Assembly (NCBI GenBank): GCA_036898135.1
Contig: CM072527.1
Location: forward strand, 1,894,373 to 1,958,372
Origin: Oncomelania hupensis
Taxonomy: Eukaryota > Mollusca > Gastropoda > Littorinimorpha > Pomatiopsidae
DNA: 64,000 bases
Direction: 5' to 3'
Shown: positions 1 to 16,200 of the stretch, piece after piece
Layout of the letters: the number at the start of each line of letters is the position of its first letter
Numbering within the stretch: position 1 is the first letter of the stretch
The notes under the pieces: generated by a model
What the model saw: only the letters and a program-made list of their open reading frames with translations
Told to the model about the DNA's origin: nothing
Database searches by the model: none
Position numbers and translations under genes: made by a program

Positions 1-3715
<3,715 letters not shown>

Positions 3716-4089
3716 TTTCAGGAATCGGCCGAAATATTACCGGCAATTCAGCCACGTACCGTCTGAAAGTCTGCCAGCGGAAGTACCGGAAGTAGTGATA
3801 TGGAACAGCCGTCATGTTATTTATAAGAAATTGAAAGTTATTCTATTGTTTTCTTTATTTTACACAATTTGACATTTTAAAAAATCGTATATTAAAAACG
3901 AGTAATTTAAAAATTGAATAACTACGCTAATATTCAACTTTACAATAAGTCCTGAAAGCAAATTTATTTTTAAACATAATTTTACTGGGGAGTGAATGTA
4001 GCAGACGGCATCGCTGCCACGTACGCAAGCACGTCCGATTAGCATCGTTATTTCTCGGAAATCGTCGGAAACTACCGTAAACATACAAG
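3716..4089. promoter_or_regulatory. Shared divergent promoter of SURF4 and TADA1
   Basis: Only 374 bp separate the start codons of the divergent SURF4 (minus) and TADA1 (plus) genes, so this must contain both promoters and both 5' UTRs. Two ETS/GABP-type cores are visible: GCGGAAGT at 3777-3784 and ACCGGAAGT at 3785-3793. The TADA1 start lies in CAAGATGGCTGCGCC (4087-4101), which fits the YY1 consensus AAGATGGCGGC. No TATA box is obvious near either start. ETS plus YY1 without TATA is typical of bidirectional housekeeping promoters; binding is inferred. Confidence 0.65.
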
Positions 4090-4396
4090 ATGGCTGCGCC
4101 CTTGGAGCTAAATGCAGCTCGTAAGAGTTTGACTGATGAGCTTGGAGAATCATCCACAATGTAAGAATTTGCTGTGCTATTTTGGCACGTAAATAAGTTT
4201 CCTACACAATATTTACGATTATGAAAACTTTTTAAATGGAAATGTGTCGTATTTGCAGTGTATAAAGCGGCCGGCATCATATAAATGATATCATAATATA
4301 ATTATAATTATTATTAATTAAACTCACACTCATTTTTTAGTGAGTTAGTCATTATTTTGTCTACAAATTGTACTTGTACAGTTGTATTACAATTCA

Positions 4397-4454
<58 letters not shown>

Positions 4455-6879
4455 TGGACAACACTCCAAATGTTTCCATCGAAGAAGAAAGATTGAAGTT
4501 CAGTTCAATTAGGACTTGTGTAAGCCTAATGGCTTTTTAGTGTCCCATTCAATTTCGACAACTGTAAATATTTTATGGGTTGCATTACAGTTGCTTGGGA
4601 AGTTTTAAATCAAAGTGAATACAGTAGATCACTCATCATATATGAATTTTGTATCTTTTAAGAATTTTACCTGTTTAAGGAGGTTCTTAAATTCATTAAG
4701 TAGTAGCAGTAGTAAATAGAGGCATAATTCCATGCATCTTCATTCAATGTGCAAGAGACACGATAGTGCATTTTTGGAAAAAATATAATAACAATCGTCA
4801 TATTTTTTAAACTTAGCTATGAGTATAAATTTAGAATTGTTGTCCAGAAGGTTTTTAAAAGCTTTGACATTTTTTGCAAATTTTGTGTTAACTGGGAGAT
4901 AATTCAATTTTTTTACGACCCTGTTTGCATAAGAAAACTTTCAAATATTTGTTCAGTTATAATTTACCAACAATTTACCTTGCTGATTTCTAGTCTGGTT
5001 GTTGTTTGTCTGAATATAGCGGTTGAAAACTAACTTGGTCTGTCCGGTGAAATACAGTAAAACCTCCGTTTTGAGACCATATCTTAAACGACTTCCTCCA
5101 ACATACGACCGGAAAAAAATTCACCGATGGTTTGTACTATATAAACGACCTCTCTTAATCGACTACCTCTAAAACGCGATTGCGACCTTCAAATAATTAA
5201 ATGTTATGACCTAGCATCTGAAAAATTCCTATTCCAAAGCCATACTATCTGTGCTCTTGAAGAAAACAGTTTTGTTTACAACTTTTAACAGCAGACGATG
5301 CATTAAAACAGCTTGAAATACTCTAAGGAGCTGACCAGATTTGCCCTGAGCAGGGGCCTGTCAGATATTGCAGACACCATGTCTGGTGTTCAAAGTGACA
5401 TACTAAGAGAACATGCATGGGTGGGGTGGGGGGGGTGGGTGTTGATGGGTGATGCAAACAAACAGAAATAACTGCTTTCTTTAAAAAAAAAAAAAAATAA
5501 AGAACTATTCAATGATTGAATAAAAATAATTACAACAATATTAAAGGGTTTTTCTTATAAATAATTATTACTCCAAACATGCACTCAGCACTTACATACA
5601 CTTTTAAACAACTATCATACCAACATTGATTTTTTATTTTGTAAATAATGAGGAACAGGAAGATATTGACTGTATTGGTTGTGAGACAGAGTTTAATCTA
5701 TATTTCTGAAAGATGGTAGATGTTCCCTATACTTAATGGTATGTGTACTTTTGGTACATGTATTTATTTTACTTAATTAATTTTCTTAATGTCTTTTTCG
5801 AAAATGTCCTACCTCTTTTTTAAGACCCCTCCAATTTACGACCTCATTTTAATGGCAATTTAAAGGTTGTAAAACGGAGGTTTTACTGTATTTTGTATAA
5901 CTGAATAAAATCTCCTCTTAACCTTCTTCCCTTAATCGTTGGCAAGTTTAAATGCTTTAACCTTTTGGTGTATGTCATGTTTGCGCATCATTCATAATAT
6001 TATTAGTGGTTTTAACATGTGCTGATAGTTTGTTCCCAAAGGGTGCAATTCTATTACTGAAAAGATTATTAAGTTGTTTTTTTTTTTACTTATTGAAAAC
6101 TTTAATCATGAATTGAAGGATATTCAAATTGTCTTGTCTTATCTTTTCGTAGTCGCTCACAGTCATACTTGTTGATTACACTGGCACTTTAAAAGGGGTT
6201 TGAGCATGTTTTGCTGACAACCATTCAGCAAGTTCATTTAAAAAACAGCTCAAGTTACTGAAAGCGGGGGAAGGGAAGATTGTAGCGGTGATAATGATGA
6301 ATCTGGGCAGTGGGAGACCCTTGACACAAACGTGTCAATAGTTTTGGTCTGTACTGCCTCCTGGGGAAGATCATTCCAGTCTATTGGATGGCCCAATGGA
6401 TGGCTTTTTGTTTGAATAAATAATAATAATAATAATGGAAACTGGAATTACAGTTATGAACATTTTTGTCTGCAATTCCTTTTCCCCAGATATTTCCAGA
6501 ATTTGGCATCTTGGTTCAAGAAAAAGGTATGATTAGAGTATTTTACTATTTACCATAAGACATTTATTTATCTTTGTTAATTTTTTTTCTTTCTTTTTAC
6601 TGTAGCTTACTCCAAAATGTAAAGTTGTTGCTGGTACTGATGGGGCAGTGTTGGCGTTGTATGATGGATTATCTTTTTTAATTTTTTTAAAAAAATCTGT
6701 TCACATTTCTATTAAAGACAAGGCAAGGGCTTGATTTGGTATTAATTGGAATTGAAAATGGTGCATAAATTATGCAAATAAATCAATTGATGGTGGAATA
6801 AAAAATAAAATTAAAACATGTTGTAATCTCTTTGTATGACTTAGCATTATAGAAGTGTTAATTTTTTTTGATGATATTG

Positions 6880-6929
<50 letters not shown>

Positions 6930-9900
6930 TCAAACTGCTTTTGCCTCAGCAAATGATAGTTTTTTTTTTCTTTAACACAGACATCCAAAGAGGATTTTGA
7001 TGTGGAAGCAAGGAGGTTACTAAAAGCAGACTCAGGTTCGTAATCATATGCAAAAATGCTGCCATTCCATTGCCAAGCATTGTTTAATTAATTAATTAAA
7101 ATAATTAATTCAGATCTGTATTAACAATTATTATATATTAATTATATATACCATGGAGTTGTTCTTGGTTTGAGAATGTATAACTATAAACAATTCATTC
7201 AATCAAATGTTCTACTTTGTTGTGAAAGAATTGCAAAAGTCTGAAATTTGACATAGATAATATAACTCAGCTGATATCTGTGGATCCTGATTTCCATCAG
7301 CACTTTGAACAGTTCTTGGAGCTAGTATCTTGCACTATTCATTATAGTTTTGGTGAACTTTCAATTGTTTAATAATAATCATGACTGTTAGAGTGATAAT
7401 ATACAAAGCATTTAACCTAATAAAATAGAACTCTGCTATAATTCACAAAACACCACACATATCTATATCAAATGAACATGAACAGTATATAAATAAAGTA
7501 TGCTTTAATGTATGTGTGTTGCTGTATGTATGTATGTGTGCTAATCATATTTTTGTGTGCACCTGGGTGTGTATGTGCTCACATCTGTGTGTGTATGCTA
7601 TGTGTGTGTTCGTGCTAATCATGTTTGTGGATACAACTTGATAGTAGTAAACAATTTTAAAAGTCAAATCAGTCAGTATCTGTTTGTTGTTTCAGTGCAC
7701 CTTCACAATGAATTTCTGCTGGCAATCATTGCCAAGTGTCAGAGTGTCAGCTCTTCCATGGGTGGGTTCTTATCTCCCTTCATTACAATAAAACTAAAAG
7801 TTTTAAAAAATCATTGTAATTTGTATACATTCTTGGCAGTGTGTTAAAATGTTAAGCATACAAGCCTTGTTAGTACTTGGAAGGGTGACAACCAGATACT
7901 GAGGCAGAGAAAAATTAAAATTTACCCGCCAAGAAGTCTGAATGATGAACACGCTTTGCAAAAAGGCCTCAAGGGCTTCAGGATTACTACAGTCTAGATA
8001 AAGACATAGTACCTGGGTTATCTTTGAGAATCGAGGAGAAGATAAAGAAGTGAGGGGAAAAGTAAAGTGAGCACTATCCTCATAATGCTGGCCCTGAGAA
8101 AAGGAAGGTCCTCTGAGCCTCTCCTATTTGAAACGTTACAGGGAAAAGTTTTACTGACTTGAAGGACGTTTACAGTTTTATCAAATGCGCTGGAAGCGAG
8201 TCTTGCTGCTGTTGACAGATGGTTTGAAAAGTAATTCTCTATTGAAAATTGCTTATCACCGTACAGCTAGTAGTACTGCATTTGCATGGAATAACAAGGT
8301 GTTGCAATCCTTACAGTGGTACAATTCAATTGCTGATTTCATCTCGCAGCAGTGAGAGCAGACCATGACAGCTCATTGCCTGACCCTTGTTCTTACCTCA
8401 GCCCAAGCTCGCTCACACAGTGTCTGGCCTCTGGCAATTATTGGCAGCCCTCGTCACTGCGAGATGAAACCGGAGATCAGCAGGAAATTCTAACCCTTGT
8501 AAGGATCACAACACCTTTCGCTGTGTGCCAATGCAGGACTTTTTACGCAAGTTGTCGGCAGATTTTAATAGGGAGGTCCTTTCCAGCCATCCTTTCATAA
8601 TGACGGTGGTGCTGACAATGGACACGCACGTTTGTTGTAGTGTTGTCCAAGGAAGCAGCGCTGCAGTCGGCAGGTTCCATGTCCCCCACCAAGCTGCACC
8701 GCAGCAGTAGCAGCAGCAACAGCAGCAGCAGCAGTAAGCTGAAACGCAAACATTCTGGCAGCACAAGCCATCGCGCCAGTATGCAGGTAAGAAAAACAAA
8801 ACTTGACGGAAGATGGAGGATGAGTTGTTCTTTTATAGTGCACTTACCAGCAGGATGCATCAGCCAGCCAAGGGCCAACTTGCAGCATGTCAAAGGCCCC
8901 AGCACCACTAAGCCTCCTGATTGACATAATTATGTGTATGCGTGTTGCTATGACCGTTAGCCTTTGGAGAAGTTGAGTGAAAGTTGATCATAAAGCAATT
9001 CACGAGTAAAACGTTTTTAAAATGTCTTGTGTTTGGCTCATCATCAACATCACAGCTTGTAGTGCCTGGTAAGAGAGAGGGCACTGACAAGAAGCGATTT
9101 GGGGCCAGTTCGTTCAGAAATGCTGCGCCTACCCTCTGGAATACGATTCTGGAGGATATTAAATCTGCAACAGATGTGCCCTCTTTTTGCCGGAAGCCCA
9201 AGACCTACCTCTTTTCACCACAGCAACTGGCACATTTTCCCCTGCACCCTAAGCATGTCTGTGACATGGAGTTGGGCACTATACTAATGGACATTGGATG
9301 AGATTGCAGACTTGCCTACTCTCCCGCTTTTGGTGGGAGACTCACGCTTTTGACATGTCACGAAATACATATTATTCAATCTTTATTGTTTGCAAACACG
9401 TCCTGCTTAACGCTAATGCCATGTCCCATTGTTATTATATAATGTCTCCCGCTTTTACTCTGAGGGGGGTAGGCAGGTCTGAGATTGGATTGGTAAGAGA
9501 AGATCCTCGATACCTAAAAATTGCTCTCCAATGTTTCGGTGTTATGCTTTCTTCAGGGTGCGAAGGATAGGTGGAATTTGTAGGGAGTTAAAATAATAAG
9601 AGAGCTGAGTACAAATCACGCTGGACAGCATGGCTGATTTATTTAACACGCTGCTGAGGCTACACAAGGGATCAAATAAAATTGAAAAAAAAAAAGGTTT
9701 ATAACTTTAAAGAATCTTTACATAAAAATGCTTCTTCCAACGGAACTTTTGTTTTTGTTGTTGTGTTGTTGTTATTATTATTATTATTTTACTATTATTA
9801 TAAAAATTATTACTACCACTATTATTTTTGCTACTACTACTACTATTACTTCTGTAATTATTATTATTGTTAGAAAGTAGTAGTAGAATTATTATTATAA

Positions 9901-12900
9901 TTAATATTTATTATTATTACAATTAATATGTATTATTAATAATAATATTTATTTCTTTTAAGTTTCACTGTCTTGTTTTCAGCAACGGTTCACGCCAGCC
10001 AACCCGCTGGACTTTGCTCCCAAGATCAGTTCCAGGCCAGTGGAAGAAGGCACCAATTCTTTAGGTAGGTCTGAGTGAGAGTTCCGTCTTCATGTTGTGG
10101 TGGAAACTATTTGTATTGGTGGATTAGTTATCCTCTGGTGTGGGAAACTCAATGGGCTGTTTTGGGGACTAGCAGGGTGCTAAAAGCCAGACGTTTCACT
10201 CACCTGCCAGATCAGTCAACACAACACAATATATACAGTGGAGTCCGGGTATAACGAATCTCAAGGGGGGGAATTTCGGGGTCGTTACAAGCGGGATTCA
10301 CTGTAGAGATTTGTACTGTAAACCGAAGTACACACCGGTGATGAGTACACATCACAACATACAGTACGTAGATCGATCTAGGCCTACAAAGTTTATCAAC
10401 AATGAATTCATTCAAGGCTTTTTATAGCAGCCAATGATAGTTATGACTTCAAGGCCTGGTTGACCTATGTACGAACTGGCATGCTTCTGCTGCTGTTCAC
10501 TATTGGCGATGAGCCAATTGAGGCAAAGTAGGCCAAGGGAATACACAAAGGGTTCGTTACAAGCGGAGATTCGTTATTTGCCTAGCTGAATTTGTTCGTT
10601 ATAGGAAGGGATTAAATAGTAAGACAAAGAAGGGAGTGTGTCGGGAAATGGATGGTAGTACGCTAATCGCGGGTGTTTGTTATTCCAAGGTTCGTTATAG
10701 GTGGACTCCACTGTATTATGTTTTGTTGATTTTGGATATCAGGTACTTCCAGTCATTCAGCGGCACTAGCAGTCTGGTTGCCGGTCGGTCCATCACTCTA
10801 AATTTTCGCTTTTATTTCATAAAACACTTTTTAAAGTACCGTCGATAAACCAGTGATCATGTTGCTGTAGAAGGCTGAGATTCTCAGTCGTTCCGAACAT
10901 CAGAGTACGAGCATCGTCGTCCGCACCTGAATCTCACAGGAGAAAATGAGTCCCTCTTCTAGATTTTTGCAGGGGTTCTGGAATGGCAATATCGTTTATC
11001 GACATGACGTTGGCGCATGGAAAATCGTTTATCTTTTTTTGTCGTTCGATCGCTTTCTGTGAAGCCGTATACGATGGCAACATACATGCTGTCTGCAACG
11101 AAATCCCGAGAGTGCTTTGCTGAATTATTTGCCTTGGTCTCTCCACGGTGGTCATTGCTCTTTGATGGATCGCTGCTACGGTCTTCTTCACTTAATTGCG
11201 TTTCGGATCAGGAGCATGGTTATGGTCAGATATCACAGTGCTTGTGTCCTCTGCCATCACTTTATTTCGCCCTTTACAATCACGTTTAAAACATCTCCAC
11301 AATTCACTGCGGTCTGCATTTACTCGGTCTTTTTTATATTGATATCCATCCGTTATGATATGCTCTTTCTCCTTCTGTGACTCGGTCTTCTCCATGGTTA
11401 AACAAGATTACAATTTTGATATTTTTACACAATGATTTGGTATTTATAGTTTTCTTAGCTTATACTGCGTAAATACGCACTTTGATGTCTGCTCACTCGA
11501 AACAGTAATTGGAACTATTAGTTTATTTTTACTATTATGATTACAGTAAATATTAAGTACACACACTTCGATGTGTGCTCACTCGAAGACGTCAGCCTAT
11601 TAATCTGTATGGTAATTAAAAATTAAAAATGATTACACAAATAAATAATTTGATTATATCATATATATTATATAATTTGATTTGCATATTTGTTTTATCG
11701 ATCAAAGTAAAAATTTAATCCAAGTGGAAAATTACTACAGGCTTATTATAGTCTATGCCAGGGTTAGTCTATTGACAGCCATATTTTTCTGCGCGCGCGC
11801 TATTGATGGCGCGCTATTGTCGGCGCGCATTTGTCCTGCACGCTAACAACGGGGTGCCCTTGGGAATATATTCTTGTTCGCCTTACCTTGGAAATAAATT
11901 AACAGAATTTGATTATTTTTGTATGATGCAGATACTTTAACTACTGCTTATCATTTTAGATGGTTGATACGAGGGTGGTCCAATAAGTACTTAGCCTACA
12001 AAAGAAAAACACAAATTTTGAAAAAATTGGCGATTTATTTTTCAATATAGTCTCCTTTTAGTTCGATACACTTGACCCAGCGATGCTCCAACTTCTTTAA
12101 CCTGTCTGAAAAATACGTTTTCTCGATGTCTGCAAAGTAGGCCTCCGTGGCGGCGATGACCTCATTTGACTCAAATTTCTGCCCGGCGAGTGACTTTTTC
12201 AAGTTTGGAAACAAAAAGAAGTCGCACAGGGCCAAATCTGGAGAATACGGTGGATGGGGCAGCAGTTTGTAGCCCTATTTGGCCATGGCGAGGGCGGAGG
12301 TGTGAGCCGGTGCATTATCATGGTGGAAAAGCACTTTTTTTTATAAAATCCGCGGACACACCTGCTTCCACACACAGTCAAAATAAAATTACGAGTTCGA
12401 TTCGGCTGAAATTTCGACAGTAGCCGTCTACGAGAATGTACTACACGATAGTTGCTCTTGCGATACTGGTGCCATCGGGCAGTGAGGCTAAGTACTTATC
12501 GGACTGCCCTCTTATTTGCACTTTGTCAAAGGTCAAAGTTTTTCTGCTTGATAATTTTCTAACAATGTTTTTCGCTGTATCTCAAAATCCACTGAACCGA
12601 TGTTAATAAATTTTGTTGGTTTGCAGAAAGTTGAGATTGTGGCCTATCATCCCATGTTTTCATTTTGTTTCTTTAGTTACACCACTGCCAACAAAATTAA
12701 CACCTTCGAAAATGCTGATTTGTAGCTATTTGCCTGTGTCTGGGTAATACATCTGAATGGCTTGCCACCTTGTTTTGGCTTATAATGTTGGGTTTGTACG
12801 GCATACAAAACCAGTCATCAACAATAATGAAGTGAAATATCAATGATGATTTGAACGTTGTGCGTCAGGATTTGTGACGAGAGACATGCTGCTGCCTGAC

Positions 12901-13200
12901 GCCGCCTTGATCCACGGTCGTGCGTTGGTGTGTGCTTGGGAGATGGGGCTCCAGGACGTTCAGGACAACGTCGTCAAGATTATTATCCATGCCCTGGAGG
13001 TCAGTGTATCTTTATCATCCTCATTATTGTCATCGGTCTCTTCATTGTTGTCATTCTTATCATCGTTCTCATCACCCTCACAATGTGTAGTAAATTCCTT
13101 GTTTGAGTAACAAAGGTGTGTTGCATTGTATTGTATTGTTATCATCATTGACGTGATTGTTACTGTCATCATTATTATTGTCCTGGTCATTGTGGGTTTT

Positions 13201-13259
<59 letters not shown>

Positions 13260-16200
13260 TCTCCTCATCAGTCCTCACCTACTTCAAAAGCTTTGTCATC
13301 ATCATTGATGTGATTGTTGTTGCCATCATGATTATTCTCCTGGTCGTAGTCCCTAACAATTTTTTGTTAGATTTGTTGTTGTGTTATGCAGTGATAAGTT
13401 AAGATCATCTTCGCAATATTACCTCACATTATCACCAATGTTTATTCTGTTATTCTACCAGTCGCATAGCACAACACAGCACATGTTGGTTGTTTTAAGG
13501 CAAAGCCACATCAGCAACAAACATCAGAAAACATTTATGAAATACATGAACATTTTCACGTTTTTACTGTGCAACATGTGTGACCACGTCTGAATCATCT
13601 GAAGCGCAAACGTGTTTAAAATGTTTAATGATTTAGAATGACAAATATTTTTGTTGCACCAGCACAGTAGTAGCCGACTTTCAGGGGTGTGTGCATGTTG
13701 GAGCTAATCAGATCATGTACACTATGAACAGCTCTGATATTGGGTCCAGTTCACTTCGAATCTGACAAGTACGTTCAATCTGATCCACCGCGGTTATGCC
13801 AGTTTGACAGTCAAATACTTACTAAATATTACAATCGCTTTTCCTGATGGCTATCACCTCAGCAAGCACAGAACATGGCCACTTATAACTGACCAGGAGC
13901 AGTCAAGGAACGTAATTCCTTTCAAAACTGTGCTCTTTCATGCAGCTGCAAGTTCTTAACGTGTGACTATGCCAGTGTTGCAACACAACAAATTATGTGG
14001 TTGATTTTAAAATAGTGTTGCAGAAAAGTTGTTCCTCTGACTTCTTTTAGCTTAATTTAATCGTACTGTATACACCACGTCATGTGAAACACAATGTTAC
14101 TACTCATCTGACTTCCCCTTTAGTAAAAGTTCCTTTGCAACAATTCTGTGCCCTCTGTGCTGTACATGCCTTGCACTGAGTCTGCTGCTTGATGTGATTC
14201 ATCATCTGGCTATTTCTGCACGTGAAGTCATCAAAGGAGAAAGTTCCTTCCAGAATTTTCCTGTATAGCTGGTTTTCATTTATTAAATTGATTGTGATCA
14301 TATTTGCACTAGTATACAACATCCCAGTTGGTTTGTGGTTTGACAGATTCAGCTGAAGAAGATTCTGTCAGCGGTGATGCAGAAGCGCAGCGGTTACAAG
14401 GTGAGGGAGGGAAGGCTGCGTTTTGCCATGGGCTCGCAGGTGAAGAACCCCTACCTCCGACAAACTGCCATCACTCAAGACCTGTCCAGCAACAGGTGAG
14501 GAGGTGTCCATTTACCCTAAACAAAATGAAATTTCCAAAAGGATTGTCCAGTTTACCCACACCCAAGCAAAATACTAAAAAAAGTCCGAGTTGAGTTACC
14601 ACCAGCAAAGCGAAATATTCAAAAAGGACGTTTTCACTATCTTCAACCTTCCACTTGGCTCTGTGCAGACTCGAATGGCAAAAGGTCCCTCAAGCATATG
14701 CTGTGAATAGGTGCATGCTTTGTTCAACCATCTTGACAGTCTTTGGGGTCAACATCAAGCTGCCCTAAATGCTTGTGTTCTCTTGTTGCATTCCTTTTTT
14801 TGCCAGGAACCTGCAGCAGTTGGTGTATTAACATAGCATAGAGCAATATACAGCATGAAGGGTCAGTGGTCGCCCTGTACCCTTGACCCAGCTGTGAGTG
14901 TCGAAGAATTTTGAACCTCCACATTAGTGGAATACATAACCCTCTTGAACAGCTGATCTAACGTTTTATTGTGGATGTTAATAATGTGCAGGGCTCAGAA
15001 TGACTAAACTAAAGACTAAATACAGACTCAAGTATATTATGACAAGTAGACAAAGCAGTTTTAGTAGATAGTAGAACGCTGTGTAATGTTTTGTGAATAT
15101 GGTAACACTGCTTCCTGTGAACTTTATATATTTGATATGGCCTGTAATATTCCACATACAACCCTTGCCATTGACTGTGGGTTGTCCAGGACCCAGAGAC
15201 ACTAAAAACCAATGATTTCTCCTAAACTAATGAACAGAAATCAATGATCTTCAAGATATGTGTCAATCTTTTAGGTATGTATCAGTACACAAAAGGGCTT
15301 TAATCTAATCGGAAAGGTATTTAATTAATTAATGTGTTAATTTGATTATAACACTTCCTATGATATTGGTGGAGGACCCATACCTATAAAAGAGTGTCCT
15401 ATGTGCTTATTCCTTTACTGATGGCACGGGTCGTACAAGACCCATGTTGCTCAAATAGGCAGAAAGTTGCTTATTCTTCTCCCGATGATATGTGTCCTCC
15501 AAACTCACACTTTTCATAGAGAACTACAGGCACTGCTGTACAAAGGAATAACTTAGTTTTCAGACTGACCTCTCCTGACCTTACATTATCAAGGCACAGT
15601 CCCATCCCATCGGGGTGGCCTCGTGGCGCAGTGGATAAGTCGCCGGTTTCCTATGCCGAAGGTCGCGGGTTCGATTCTCGCAAGGGGCGAACGTATGTGA
15701 CTTAGGTACGAGACTATTGAGGTCATTGAGGGTTTTCTCAGGGCACTCCGGTTTCCTCCCTCCCTTCAATAATGGTACAAGATGCAGTCAATATAAAAAA
15801 ATTTCAAAAATAAAAATTCGATTTTCTTTCCGTCTTCTAATAGCGATCTCCCTGCCTTTACACCACCTGTTTGAGTGATGGATGTGTGTTTGGTGTTTGT
15901 GAGGGTGGATGAGACAGGTGAGCGTGTATGTTGGTATAGATCGCCGCGATTTGAGCCTGAATGATTTGGGGAAAGGCGCGTATAGCATCCTGTATTATTA
16001 TTATTATTATTATTATTTATCCCACAAAGCCTCATAGTAGCAAGCCTTGCCTTAGCTAAGAGGGCTCTACTGCTGCTCTCACTGGGCTCCACCGAAGAAG
16101 CCAGCAACCCTGACCCTGCTGTCATTAGGCTGTGTACTCTGGCTTGCTGAGGCTAGAATGCATAGGCTAAATCCAGCAGCTCCACCAGATATAGTTGTGC

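Noticed and set aside
6770..6988. Minus-strand frame with a long leucine run
   Set aside because: Produced by the (AAT)n microsatellite and crossing the real TADA1 exon 3 acceptor; no protein signal.
8984..9301. Host gene of about 100 codons
   Set aside because: The only recognisable stretch is the CR1/L2 LINE C-terminal pattern, so it is a retroelement relic.
12960..13308. Several overlapping Met/Asp/Ile/Ser homopolymer frames
   Set aside because: All are readings of the (ATC)n microsatellite after TADA1 exon 7.
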